Shown piece after piece: positions 1 through 10,530 of a DNA stretch of 64,000 bases (the first letter of the stretch is position 1; each line of letters begins with the position of its first letter). The DNA is from Allolobophora icterica (lineage: Eukaryota; Annelida; Clitellata; Crassiclitellata; Lumbricidae): contig OY744615.1 in assembly GCA_963556255.1 (NCBI GenBank), positions 46,584,148-46,648,147 on the forward strand, read 5' to 3'. Made by a program: the position numbers and the translations under genes. The notes below the pieces were generated by a model. The model was not told the origin of the DNA, made no database searches, and worked only from the letters and a program-made list of their open reading frames with translations.

Positions 1-69
1 AAAGAATGAACGAATGAACGAATGAACATATTCCGAGATGTGTTTAGTTGTGTCTAACTCGGATGATTG

Positions 70-480
70 GTCATCGCCAGATGTCCAGTTCTTCTGATGA
101 CCGGTCAGAAGTCGGTCTTCAACGGAACGACGCGTCTCCTGCACCACGCCATCCTTAAGACCTGCTGCGACAGGGCCAAGGTCGAGTTCATAGAGGTCGC
201 TGGGGTCGCCATCATTCTCGAGGTAAAGGTCAGTCCTCCGCCGTCTCCATACCAACCCCTCATAAATACCATATCGCACATACATACCATACCATGCCAT
301 AGATATCATTCCATACGTACACACCATGCCATACCATACCAACCAACCCCCAACGGGGTTTGCTTACCGATTGCCCCTTAGAAATGGTTACTAGTTCTGG
401 ATGCGCCTAGCGTCTTTCTGAGGTTTTGAAAGGCGCTAAAAAATGGCCACTTTCATGCCTACATACCCACCATTATGCCT
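70..480. repeat. dispersed repeat (family X)
   Basis: cttctgatgaccggtcagaa, cacgccatccttaagacctg and acaaggccaaggtcgagttc recur at 6290-6580 and 30420-30830. All three then run into CATACC-rich DNA. A LINE-like tail (gcgtctttctgaggttttga) closes this copy and the 30.8 kb copy. No coding domain is recognised on either strand. Confidence 0.65.
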
Positions 481-1092
481 GTATTGTACGTATGTATTGT
501 ATGTATTTATCAAGACGCTTAATATAGCGCCTTTTAGTATCTCACATACATGCATATATACATTCATACATACATACATAGATACATACATACTTATGTA
601 CGTACATACGTTCATGCCTGATTGGTGCCATATAAATCACAGTACTTTACATTACAACTTGCTTACTTATTTACTTCTTTTATCATTTTTATTTCGATTT
701 ATTACTTCTATGTTTTGCAATTAACGCTTCTAGGTACTTTCACATTCTTCGTTTGCTGATGGTGCAATAAAGAATACACTTGCCTACTTATCATTGTACC
801 TTCAATGTTATCATAATCTTCATTATTATTACAGTATGTGTGGCGCATAAACGTTGTAGTAATAGACAAAGGGGAAATGAAGCGAAATTCTAGACCAAAG
901 TAACGCCTCTCAGCGGCGTCTTTCTTCATCCAGGGTGATTAAATTTATGAACTTCATTCGTCAACTTTTGTTCAATAACATAATTATACCAAAGCAACTA
1001 AACTAAAATCACTAATTAGTCGTCACATTGAACCTGTTCTATGTATAGTTGTATACTACAGCGTTCTGCCTGTTGTACTTGAAATAAACGAA

Positions 1093-1174
1093 TATACATA
1101 CATACATACATACATACATACATACATACATACATACATACATACATACATACATACATACATACATACATACA
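1093..1174. repeat. (ATAC)n microsatellite
   Basis: Uninterrupted ATAC repeat. Open frames here are artefacts of the repeat. Confidence 0.95.
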
Positions 1175-1200
1175 AACATACATACAAACATTCATACACA

Positions 1201-1245
1201 CAGTGTTTTTTTGCGCCGGAACGGCGTTCCGGCACCTTTTTTCAG
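1201..1245. mobile_element. possible DNA-transposon end with GC hairpin
   Basis: CAGTGTTTTTTTGCG precedes the perfect hairpin GCCGGAAC-ggc-GTTCCGGC (1215-1233) and then a T-run. Such CAGTG ends with subterminal palindromes occur in hAT-like elements, but no partner end is seen. Confidence 0.3.
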
Positions 1246-1732
1246 CTACTAAAAATAATTTATTTATTGTAATAATACAAACAATAATTTAGTTGTTTTA
1301 ATTTAATTTTCAGTGTTTTGAACTGTTTTCAGTGTTTATTGAGACCCCTCCCAAACCCCAATCTTATTTTTCTCGGGATTTTAGCCCGCGCATAATTCTT
1401 CCGTTCCGGAACCTTTTTTCTAGAAAAAAAGCACTGCATGCACATACATACAAGTCATACATACATACATACATACTCAAATACATAGGCCTACATACAC
1501 GCATTAAAATATCACGCCTCGATCTTAGTTTGCCCCGTATTTGACTGATTAGAATAATAGAGAGCTTGTATTCAAGCAGTAAGTAGTAGATTCCATTGCT
1601 TAACGACATCTCACAGCTGTCGTGGCCGTTGACGTCGACTTATAACTTTATACAAAATGAACGGGTCACCACATGACGATGCCATAGAAATCACTCTAAC
1701 TATTTAGCCCATGTTTTCCAGCGCGCTTTTTC

Positions 1733-1769
1733 GACACCTCTAAAACGCCCTCCACTGGCGATATATATT
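1733..1769 (+). promoter_or_regulatory. PSE/TATA-like unit
   Basis: CACCTCTAAA (variant) at 1735 and TATATATT at 1762; spacing 27. Confidence 0.5.
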
Positions 1770-2194
1770 CATATGATAATTTTCACTTACTAATTTTGTC
1801 TTCGTACTATCTTTAGTAGCTCTTTCGTACAACAGGACCGGGCTTGCTCTTTCCGTGACTCGCTCTAACGTAATTTGGTGACCCCATATAGACCAACGAT
1901 TAGGTGGATATAGATTCTATAGATAATGACGCTCTGTCGCAACCAAGATGATTAACGTCGCCCTCCTCCTTTGTTCGGGATCGAGACTGACACGGCAGTA
2001 TCGAAGTAGTTACCATGCAGATGAATCCAACAGTTTGACGAAATCTTATTTGCAACAAAGGCCGTTGGCGTCGACAGGAATTATTTTGAACAGTCTTCAC
2101 CATTCAGTTTGCAAAACACAATTATCACTTCAGACAATCATTACTTATCCAAACAACATTCGTTATGTATATATATACAAACAACTTTGTTAGA

Positions 2195-2400
2195 CAAAGT
2201 CGTTCAACGAAAGACTCCGATGGTTTGGACATGTAGAGAGAATACGCTGGATGGATAATATAACTGAGGGTAGAACATCACTGGGACTAATACTAAGGGG
2301 AGCACTGCACTTGACAATTGAGCGAGCAAACTGGAGATAATTTATTCGTACCTATCCCCGCCAAATGGCTGGCGTCAGGAACTGATGATGATGATGAATA
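2195..2400 (+). mobile_element. RTE-type LINE, 3' end fragment
   Basis: Translation gives RLRWFGHVERI, then a broken frame with ERANWR, then a short tail of GAT repeats (2383-2399). R-L-x-W-F-G-H-V-x-R and the closing W-R motif are typical of the C-terminal end of RTE-like LINE polyproteins. At least one in-frame stop marks it as dead. Confidence 0.6.
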
Positions 2401-2671
2401 GAAATCTCAATGAAGTGGTTGGTTTCTGTTTAACGTCTCTGTGTCACAACAAAGGTGATTAGCGTCGCCCTCCTCGTTTCTCGACGCTTTGAACAGGCAC
2501 TGCCAGAGTGCGAGCAGTGGTGGAGTTATTAGTCATTTATATATAAAGAAAAAAGAATTAATCATTATTATTTTTCTCTATACTTAGATATAGGATTTGA
2601 AATTCGCAAAAGTGGGTGTGCACGGTGGTGGTTAATATATCTGAAATCGTTGTGTCATGTTTTGCTGATAG

Positions 2672-2788
2672 CTCTCAAAGGCCAAGGACACTGAGCAGCC
2701 GAGGTCAGCCATCGAGAACTATCAGGGCAGCCTTCGAACGAAAACCAATCCAAAGAATCTGAAAAAATTCGTGGAGTTGATTTCTGAG
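2672..2788 (+). CDS. NDRG-like internal exon (late region of the protein)
   Basis: This 117-bp open exon of 39 codons is flanked by AG at 2670-2671 and GT at 2789-2790 and is phase 0 at both ends. It encodes a segment containing SAIENYQ and NPKNLKKFVELISE. That fits the NDRG stretch that follows the lid-like helices, where family members have a Y-x-x-x-[LI] helix, then N-P/L-x-N-[LI], then an aromatic helix. An in-frame TAG just before the acceptor confirms that the frame opens only after splicing. In NDRG proteins this segment lies after the glycine-rich elbow, yet here it is 6.4 kb upstream of an elbow exon (9178-9238). It therefore probably belongs to another copy whose earlier exons are left of the window. 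A probable LTR lies 450 bp downstream. The splice sites and open frame are seen; the family call is by eye and this segment is only moderately conserved. Confidence 0.6.
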
Positions 2789-3075
2789 GTCAGGGCTTTT
2801 CCTATTTGGTTTATTTCTTTAACTCACAGTCGTGCCTATTTCTCTAGGAAAGCCTAAGTTTTCATTTTTCGAAAATCTCCAAGTTACATTAACACTATGA
2901 CATTATTTATATCCCAGTCTTGTTAACTGGAATTTAGGGCATGTTATGAGTCTCTCTTTAAGTGGCGATATATAAATTTGCAATTACCATTCAATCGTTT
3001 TCATTTCTGACAGAGTTGCAGACAAATATGCAAGCGCATAAATAAACAATTATACAAATATATAATAACAAATAA

Positions 3076-3119
3076 ATTCAATTCAATTCAATTTCAATTC
3101 AATTCAATTCAATTGAATT
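3076..3119. repeat. (AATTC)n repeat
   Basis: Eight or nine AATTC units, one imperfect. Confidence 0.9.
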
Positions 3120-3329
3120 ATATTTTATTGAAAACCATGAAAACAAGACAAATACAATTATGAATCATGCTAATACAGCTGGCATCAAAGGAAGGCCCAG
3201 AAGGGATAGAATCCCGCTAACAGGGACACCTATTGTAGCGAAATTGGGGGGGGGAGATCGGCCTCCATCGCTGACCCTGAATCAGTGAAAAATTCAATTC
3301 AACTAAAAGAAGGGGAGGGGGATCTCGAC

Positions 3330-4330
3330 GCCCTTTGGGGTCTCCCTGGGGCACTGATGCCCAGCCGAAGACTTGGCCGATGTGGCCTAGTCCCTTCAAT
3401 GAATTCAAGGGGGACCTCGACGCTCTTTAGCGTATCCCTGGGGCACTGATGCCCAGCCGAAGACTTGGCCGATGTGGCCTAGTCCCTTCGATGAATTCAA
3501 GGGGGGGACCTCGACGCTCTTTAGCGTATCCCTGGGGCACTGATGCCCAGCCGAAGACTTGGCCGATGCGGCCTAGTGCTTCGATGGACTCAAGGAGGGG
3601 GGGTAGCGATTGAGGCGCGCAAAACCAGCGGGGACCTGTAGCCTTTCGCTTATCCCTGGGGCACTGATGCCCAACCGAAGACTTGGCCGATGCGGCCTAG
3701 TGCTTCGATGGACTCAAGGAGGGTGGGGGTAGCGATTGAGGCGCGCAAAACCAGCGGGGACCTCTAGCCTTTCGCTTATCCCTGGGGCACTGATGCCCAA
3801 CCGAAGACTTGGCCGATGTGGCCTAGTCCCTTCGATGAATTCAAGGGGGACCTCGACGCTCTTTAGCGTATCCCTGGGGCACCGATGCCCAGCCGAAGGC
3901 TTGGCCGATGTGGCCTAGCCCTTCGATGAATTTAAGGGGGGACCTCGATGCTCTTTAGCTTATCCCTGGGGCACTGATGCCCAGCCGAAGACTTGGCCGA
4001 TGTGGCCTAGTCCCTTCGATGAATTCAAGGGGGGACCTCGACGCTCTTTAGCTTATCCCTGGGGCACTGATGCCCAGCCGAAGACTTGGCCGATGTGGCC
4101 TAGTCCCTTCGATGAATTCAAGGGGGACCTCGACGCCCTTTAGTGTCTCCCTGGGGCACTGATGCCTGGCCGAAGACTTGGCCGATGCGGCCTAGTGCTT
4201 TGATGGACTCAAGGAGGGGGGGGTAGCGTTTGAGGCGCGCAAAACCACCAGGGACCTCTAGCCTTTCGCTTGTCCCTGGGGCACTGATGCCCCGCCGGGG
4301 ACTTGGTCGATGCGACCTGGTGGCCTACGA
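3330..4330. repeat. GC-rich tandem repeat of about 93 and 126 bp monomers
   Basis: About ten monomers share ccctggggcactgatgccca, gccgaagacttggccgatg and tcgatgaattcaagggggac. Most are about 93 bp apart; three carry extra sequence (gtagcgattgaggcgcgcaa) and are about 125 bp. They lie upstream of the TATA box near 4379, like LTR or LINE promoter monomers. Confidence 0.9.
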
Positions 4331-4375
4331 TGAACTCCCGGAGGGAGGGGTTTTCGCGCGCTGGGCCCCTCAGAA

Positions 4376-4450
4376 AAGTATAAAAGGCGACAGAATCACA
4401 CAGTGGCAGCCAGTCCGTCGCAGTGAGTTGCCGAGAGAGAGCGCAGTCGT
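4376..4450 (+). promoter_or_regulatory. TATA core promoter of the LTR-like element
   Basis: tataaaaggcgac at 4379 follows the tandem monomers, and cagtccgtcgcagtgagttg about 30 bp downstream offers initiator-like CAGT motifs. Position and composition fit a Pol II promoter; no transcript evidence exists. Confidence 0.4.
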
Positions 4451-5212
4451 CGTCAGTCCTCGGAAGAGAAGAGTAGCAGTCAGTGAGAGAGTAGAGAGTC
4501 CGAAATTGCGAGCGGCGACAGTTCGTATCCGACTGTGGCGCATCTTTGGAGTATACGTGGATATAGAAGCAGGTGATTAGTCGTCGTTGAGATATTTCTT
4601 GCGGTGTTTGTTTGCGTATTACGAGTTGTAAAGCGATCGTTCTGTGGAATATATGGATATAATTTCTAGACACGACAAGTGTATTTGTTTCAATTGGAAA
4701 TATCGATTATTGCGTTGATTATCGTGGATATAATACAAGTCTTCAATCGTTATTCTGTCTTATGATTTGCTGTCGATCAGTTGCGAGTAACTCGTTAAGT
4801 CCTTCGACGACATCGGAGGCCTTATCTACGCACATACGTCCAGGGCCTTCTTAACCACTCGGCTGGCCTTGGAAGTATACGGTATAGAGATATACCCCGG
4901 CGAGAGAGGAGTAGCATTTCCGCCACACTAACTCAAGAAGTGAGGTACTGGGAGGTGCATTTTCGCCACACTATATTTAGGCTACAACTGCTTTTTTATC
5001 TTCATACTAGATGTTTTCCCGTCCTAAGACGTGAAATTTATTACGACCTTCATAGTTTAAAAATTTTTGAAATTGTCATCATAAAAAATGTTTTGCGTGT
5101 CCGACCGTCATCCATGATGACGTTCGAAAGTGTTGCGATTAAATGTAAACCTGAAGTCTCACCTTTTCAAACTCTCCTACCATGACTCATCTGATCCTCC
5201 GCCTTCAAATTA

Positions 5213-5485
5213 TTCTCGCCGTAAACGACACCCGCCTTGGCAGCTGCTCTGCCTCTCCTGATCTGGTACCCTGGAAATCGGACTTGGATCTCTTTTGGAC
5301 TACTCTCTGGAACCCCTCTGATTTGGTTTGGCTTTCTGGAAACCGGACACGGATCTCTCTTGGACTACTCTCTGGAAACTCCCTCTGATCTGATGTAGCG
5401 CTCGTGAAAAGACTGGTGTCCTGCGCTTGGCCTTCGAGTGGCGCTTTAGAAGTTTGGAGATTACGATTACGATTACGATTAGGCC
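5213..5485 (+). repeat. dispersed repeat with GATTAC tail (family Y)
   Basis: ctcttttggactactctctg, tctggaaaccggacac, gtagcgctcgtgaa and cgagtggcgctttagaag are shared with 26355-26552 and 49640-49868. The tail is a run of GATTAC. It looks like a SINE or a LINE 3' end. Confidence 0.7.
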
Positions 5486-5859
5486 TACGCGATTTTCTAT
5501 AACGACCGTATGGCCTCGACCCTGCTCATTGTTCAATGATTTGATCGGGTGAGATCCTTCACCACCACTGTCCGTTTGAATAGGCGCCATGCCATTTAAA
5601 GTCCCCGTGTAGTCAGAAGATCGTAAAACGTGCAATAAAAATTAAGAAATTCTTTCTCTGAGGATTGCATAGGCCTATATATTATACTAACGAACAAACT
5701 GAGACGGCTATAGAAAGTCGAACAATTAAAATAATCATAATATTGCCTGTGTGGCCTAATGTAGGCTTTTTAGAACTTTGAATTATAGTAGGTCGCTATT
5801 TGTAAACATCGTCGCTGGTCATGAATATTGATTATTTTTTTTGAAGCTGCCAGAGCCAG

Positions 5860-5965
5860 TGACGTCACAATTAAGCTATTACTATTATTAAGCCGAAACA
5901 ATTGGTCGCCATGGCGAGCGGTTCATGAATATCCAGTAACAGTGCGCTTGCGCGTTACTTAGCGT
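5860..5965. promoter_or_regulatory. cluster of CRE, CCAAT, X-box-like and NRF1-like sites
   Basis: TGACGTCAC (CRE), ATTGG (inverted CCAAT), GTCGCCATGGCGAG (close to the palindromic RFX X-box), TGCGCTTGCGC (NRF1-like) and GTTACTTAGCGTAAC lie within about 105 bp. This would suit a Pol II promoter, perhaps of NDRG copy A, but no first exon is recognised. Binding-site calls are by consensus only. Confidence 0.35.
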
Positions 5966-6289
5966 AACATGCAAAGGTGGACACAGCCTGCCTGCCTGCC
6001 TGCCTTCCCCTGACATTTCTGTTCGTTTATATATATAATTATTAGTTTAGCAGCTCGGTTAACGCCTTGTTGACTTAGAACTTAATCATTGTCCTGTAGG
6101 TACCTTGACTAAAGGTTACAGGAAGAAGGAATAAACAACACTAAAAAGAAAACAACGGAACAGAAAACTTAACTACATGCTCAATACAAATATAATTACA
6201 ATCAGATAAAAATCAATGATAAAATAAATTAACAAGAAAATTAATGAAGAAGTAAAATGAATGAACGAACGAATGAACCCAGATGTTTC

Positions 6290-6580
6290 TAATTCGCCAG
6301 ATGTCCAGTTCTTCTGATGACCGGTCAGAAGTCGGTCTTCAATGGAACGACGCGTCTCCTGCACCACGCCATCCTTAAGACCTGCTGCGACAAGGCCAAG
6401 GTCGAGTTCATAGAGGTCGCTGGGGTCGCCAACACTCTCGAGGAAAAGGTCAGTCCTCAGCCGTCCCCATACCAACCCCCATACACACCATCCCATACAA
6501 GACATACGCACCATACCATAACATACCATAGCATACCAAACCATACTAAACCATACTGCAGCATGCAGACACACGATACT
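6290..6580. repeat. dispersed repeat (family X)
   Basis: About 95% alike by eye to 90-240 over its first 150 bp, then CATAC-rich sequence. It is followed directly by a LINE end. Confidence 0.65.
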
Positions 6581-6584
6581 GTGT

Positions 6585-6770
6585 GCGATACTATTGCTGG
6601 GCCCTCCATTTGGAATGGTCTTCCGTTAGAGGTTCGTCTGCTCCCAGGAATAACACACTGCTTTTTACAAGCTGCTCAAGTCTAATCTCTACTGTTGTGG
6701 CTGGGGTGGGAGCGCTTCGGAGTATATACGTACACACATACATGCCTGAATGGTGCTATATAAATATAGA
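6585..6770 (+). mobile_element. CR1/L2-type LINE, 3' terminal fragment
   Basis: The frame contains AGPSIWNGLPLEVRLLP, the conserved C-terminal motif of CR1/L2/Jockey-like LINE ORF2 proteins. It runs into a non-coding tail ending in the gctatataaat motif shared by the LINE tails of this window. It directly follows another repeat (6290-6580). Confidence 0.6.
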
Positions 6771-7114
6771 GGATACATTAGAAGCGCCCTCTCGGAGTTC
6801 TCGAGTTTTCCTCTTTTCGTCATCTTCTTCGTCGCTGCAATTCCAATCTCAGGCCTTAGAGTTCCAAACGATCGTCTACCGAGTCTCAACCTTATATGCG
6901 TTTATATTGTTCCGTTTTAAAGGTGTGTAAAGCGAGCGCTCTAGACAATCGGCTGTTGTGTCTCATACGTATATACCACATTTCATACACCGATTTAAAG
7001 GTGGCTAAGCAGAACGCTTTCTTTAACATATTGGATACCTTCTCTTTTTGTTATGTTAAACGTGCGTACGTGTTTTTGTTTTGGTTTCTGTGCATTGGTT
7101 TGTTTACTGATATA

Positions 7115-7427
7115 ATATCTCCTCCTCTTCTTCCTCCTCCTTCTCTTTTCCCTTCCCTAACCCTCCTTTTCCTTCTTCTCCTCTTCCTCCTCTTCTTCCT
7201 CTTCCTCTTCTTCTTCTTCTTCATTGAGCTCTGTTGCTCTTCTTGGTCTTGTTCTTATTCTTCTTGTTCTGGTTGTTCTTCTTGTTCTTCTACTTGTTCT
7301 TTTTGTTCTTCTCTTGATCTTGTTCTACTTGATCTTGCTCTTCTTGTTAGTTTTCTTCTTGTTCTTCGTGTTCCTCTTCTTCTTCTTCTTCTTCTTCTTC
7401 TTGTTCTTCTTCTTCTTTGCTCATGAT
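7115..7427. repeat. CTT/CCT-rich low-complexity tract
   Basis: Polypyrimidine on the plus strand, with TTGTTCTTC variants. Confidence 0.9.
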
Positions 7428-7763
7428 TTTGCTGGCATTTCATCACAGTTAATAGAACATTTTAACACATGACAAAAACGTTATCAGCAGCTGCAGTCTG
7501 TGACGCGGAAGTCTATTTTATAGCATTCCTTTTGACATGTTGTGAACATTAATTTTGTGGTAACGGTTTAAAACGCTGTGAACCTATGTTATGTATGCGT
7601 GGGACGCTGTAGTCGATTGCTTACACTGGTTCCGTTGAATATGCGTAGAGGGAAAGGTGAGGTGCAGCCGTAAGATTTCGTTGAACAGCGTAAACTGCTA
7701 TTATGTAGGCTTTGTACACAATAATCAATTGGTTATAAGTTCGACGGTTATGGCGCTCTCTTA

Positions 7764-7800
7764 GACACCTTCAAAACGTGTTCAACTGATGTTATATAAG
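7764..7800 (+). promoter_or_regulatory. PSE/TATA-like unit
   Basis: CACCTTCAAA at 7766 and TATATAAG at 7793; spacing 27. An A module with gttaaacaacgg lies shortly downstream. Confidence 0.6.
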
Positions 7801-8249
7801 CATGAGACGAAGGACTTCATATAATGGAAACATTACCCTTTCAAATACACCAAGACTTTAACGGCTTCTGCAGCCATAAGATTACGTTAAACAACGGAAA
7901 CGCCTACTTTGTAGGTGTGGGACACAATAGACGATACAGTCATGTGAAACTTTATCAACTATGCTATACAGACACGGTAGCCGATTGGTTTAAACTAAAC
8001 TCCGCCAACGCCCGTAATGCCGCTAGTGCCAGGTAGTGCCAGTCCCAAGTCTGGAGATAGAAGGAGGACGTCAACGGCCCTGGCTACAATAAGATGTCGT
8101 TGACTAAGATGACAGAATCCGTCAGGACTACGTAATGCTATCAGCAATTATTACTGCTACGTGCATTACATAGGAGAACTGATAATCGAATATTCTTATT
8201 CAATAAATCAGCAATTTCTAAAACGCAGGTGTGTAATGCGAAAGGCATC

Positions 8250-8640
8250 AACGGATGGCACAACGAAACCAAGCCGTAATCAGGTCGCCACCCAGAAGAT
8301 TAGTCAGGGTACTGCCCAGAAATATCTTTCGAACTATCTGCGAAAACCGCTATCTGCATCTTTTTCTCGCTCATTTCGCTTTGTAAATCGACTTGATCTA
8401 TTTGTTCCCAGTGCTAAAACTGCCTTGGTCCAGCACCGGGCGTTTGCTGTAGTGGGTCCCACGATCTGGAGTGACCTTCCCCTCTGTTCAGGGCCAAACT
8501 AATGGCTGGCTTTTCCTCATCGGTCTCGCGCTCCTTAAAGGGGTCTCTGTATTCCCCACCCCGGGGGCTTCTGTGCTGAGCGCGCCTCTGAATATTTATA
8601 ATGCAAGATGCGCTTTATAAATTCTAGATACAATACAAGA
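8250..8640 (+). mobile_element. CR1/L2-type LINE, 3' fragment (family 1)
   Basis: The frame encodes KYLSNYLRKPLSASFSRS, AFAVVGPTIWSDLP and then a tail ending in cgctttataaattctagatacaat. It matches the minus-strand element at 50255-51245 closely in protein sequence. It is 5'-truncated and frameshifted after SDLP. Confidence 0.72.
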
Positions 8641-8800
8641 GCTTCTTGCCCTCTCTCCTCTCCAGTTCCGTAGACGCCTGAAAACTTTCCTTTTTGCCGG
8701 TGCCGGCATTGATGCGGGTTGAAAGCGCCGCTGATTTGAGTGGCGCTATATAAGTTTTCGGTTACAATTACAATTACAATTACAATTACAAACACAATCA
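8640..8800 (+). mobile_element. CR1/L2-type LINE, 3' tail (family 2)
   Basis: It encodes the end of a LINE C-terminus (FRRRLKTFLFAGAG) followed by gcgccgctgatttgagtggc and a repeated ATTACA tail. The same family is present in reverse at 49145-49450. It abuts the preceding family 1 fragment without a gap, which suggests one inserted into the tail of the other. Confidence 0.65.
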
Positions 8801-8932
8801 GTCCGTAACTTAAGACAGAGAGGCAGCCAGTGGTAAACACTGCTGATTACTTTAACAATCACTGCACGGAATTAGTAATTAATGTTATTTAAATTGTGTG
8901 CCACTTAACCTCGGTAAATGACACGAAAATGA

Positions 8933-9158
8933 CATTATGTAAACGTCACAGGAGACTTAGATAAATGACGTCATTATTATGTGCGTCACGAAATACTTAG
9001 AGAAATGACGTAATGCATAAGTCGATCATGTTGGAAGACGGAAGAAACGTCATATAAACGTAACGCGGTATTGTTACAAATAACCTCATACATATTTAAC
9101 GTGGAGGCTGATAGAATTTACGTCATATATAAACGTCACGTGGTACTGATAGAAATGG
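8933..9158. repeat. 39-bp minisatellite with CRE-like sites, six units
   Basis: Units of 35-40 bp share CAT[AT]ATATAAACGTCAC, then ACT[TG]ATAGAAATGACGT. They end about 20 bp before an NDRG-like exon. Confidence 0.65.
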
Positions 9159-9177
9159 CTTTGCTGTTTCTCCGTAG

Positions 9178-9238
9178 GATCAAAGAAGTCGTCTGCTTCG
9201 GAGAAGGAGCGGGAGCAAATATAATGGCGAGATTTGCC
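9178..9238 (+). CDS. NDRG-like exon encoding the GxGAGA elbow (copy A)
   Basis: This 61-bp exon lies between a pyrimidine-rich acceptor (tttctccgtag) and a perfect donor (gtaagt). The first base completes a codon from the preceding exon and the next 20 codons are open. They include VVCFGEGAGANIMARFA, which matches the strongly conserved NDRG strand-elbow-helix (hydrophobic, G-x-G-x-G-A-x-I/V-L-x-R-F-A). NDRG proteins have an alpha/beta-hydrolase fold, but this elbow lacks the catalytic nucleophile, as here, so they are thought to be non-enzymatic. They are mainly cytosolic proteins tied to stress, differentiation and trafficking. The starting phase fits the exon at 63750-63805 of copy C, which ends in AA; joining that type of exon to this one would give lysine. 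The upstream exons of this copy are not visible between 2.8 and 9.1 kb. A 39-bp minisatellite ends about 20 bp before the acceptor. Confidence 0.82.
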
Positions 9239-9543
9239 GTAAGTCATAAATCAGTTAATAATTGCAACGAATAACTAATTACCTGGCATGAATAATTCAT
9301 GACTTGATCCATTATTTATTATGCAAATTTTCTCTTGCATCCTGTTGGTGAGGACGAAATTCCCTTGCTGTACAACAACAGCAACAACAACATCAACATC
9401 GACAACAACAACAACATCGACAACAACAACAACAACAATAATAAAAATAACAATGATGCTCAACATGCATGTATGCTTTGTTAATTCAAAATGTCCGATA
9501 GATGTCGCACATCGATCGCGTCCTTGGTATGGTTCTTGTTCAG

Positions 9544-9600
9544 ACGACTGGAACAACTGCCGGGTTTCTTGGATCCCTCAAGGACAAGATCAGGGTTCAA
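9544..9600 (+). CDS. NDRG-like 19-codon exon (copy A)
   Basis: This is a 57-bp candidate exon with acceptor ggttcttgttcag and donor CAA|gtgtct, phase 0 at both ends. It encodes TTGTTAGFLGSLKDKIRVQ. From family knowledge, vertebrate NDRG genes have a 57-bp, phase 0-0 exon at this place in the protein, beginning with a similar [LT]-T-G-[LT]-T pattern and ending in Q. It lies 305 bp after the elbow exon. In vertebrate genes another in-frame exon (the segment starting N-x-P-E, ending in a tryptophan-rich motif) sits between the two, and I could not find it here. Either it is missing or it has diverged beyond recognition. The donor is not a strong consensus, and the sequence itself is less diagnostic than the elbow exon, so confidence is moderate. 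Confidence 0.55.
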
Positions 9601-9681
9601 GTGTCTTGGTTGCATTATATCGAATGTGATACTCGGTAGTGCACTGGGTCTCGGACCCTAACGTGTGCAGCTTCGAGCCTA

Positions 9682-9759
<78 letters not shown>
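9682..9759. repeat. (CAT)n microsatellite
   Basis: Pure trinucleotide run. Confidence 0.95.
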
Positions 9760-9963
9760 AAACGAGCCTTGATAAGTTGCGGAGTTTTTCTGGTGTAAAG
9801 TGTTTGTTTTGTTGTGTTTTTGTGAGAAAAACTAGAAGAAAACTAGAGAGCTAGATGTTGTTGTGTAGGTTCTGAATTGGAAGTTGGAACATATTGGAAT
9901 GAATCCGTCAGCCGAAGCCTATCTCGTTCTTCACAGATATGGAGAGGTACGTCGCTCGTTTTG

Positions 9964-10127
<164 letters not shown>

Positions 10128-10493
10128 GCTATAACCAGTATTACTTATTTACTTTTACCAAAAAGATGAATGCAGTGGGTGTTGAAAACTACTTTTATTA
10201 TTAATTTAATTGTTACTATGATCACCACCACCACTTTCACTGCTACTACTTCTACTATTACTATCACTACTTCTACTGTTATTATAATTGTTCTTATTTT
10301 AATTACATACCTCGTACAAAATTGAATACAGTCATAAATGACAAGGGTTCGATTTCAAGTGCCTTGGCTCTTCTGAGGAACAACCTCCTCTTGGGCCCCA
10401 TTGCAGATGATAATTTCCTAAGTTACGCTCCGTTTGACGTTGCTACCTAAGTCATTGGTGGAAAGAAGTTGAAAACTGTTAATGGAATACAAG

Positions 10494-10530
10494 TTTATAT
10501 ATGATAGATTGAAAGCGTTTTAAAGGTGTC
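10494..10530 (-). promoter_or_regulatory. PSE/TATA-like unit
   Basis: Minus strand: CACCTTTAAA from 10528 and TATATAAA from 10501; spacing 27. Confidence 0.65.

Larger units (their letters stand above)
3234..4970 (+). mobile_element. probable solo LTR with internal tandem monomers
   Basis: The segment begins TGTAGCG and ends CGCCACA, and a 4-bp CTAT stands directly outside both ends (3230-3233 and 4971-4974), as for an LTR insertion. The first 1.1 kb are GC-rich tandem monomers. Right after them comes a core promoter (tataaaag near 4379) with Inr-like TCAGT/CAGTC motifs downstream, then about 560 bp of unique sequence. That layout suits U3 repeats, promoter, R and U5. No coding part is present. 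An alternative is the 5' regulatory region of a non-LTR element. A second ccgccacactaa at 4920-4930 makes the right end uncertain. Confidence 0.45.

Noticed and set aside
4209..4673. 154-codon minus-strand frame and 116-codon plus-strand frame
   Set aside because: They lie over the tandem monomers and promoter of the LTR-like element and show no domain.
10345..10430. Open stretch LLLGPIADDNFLSYAPFD
   Set aside because: No clear splice sites; the start resembles a worn SINE B box (ggttcgatttc).
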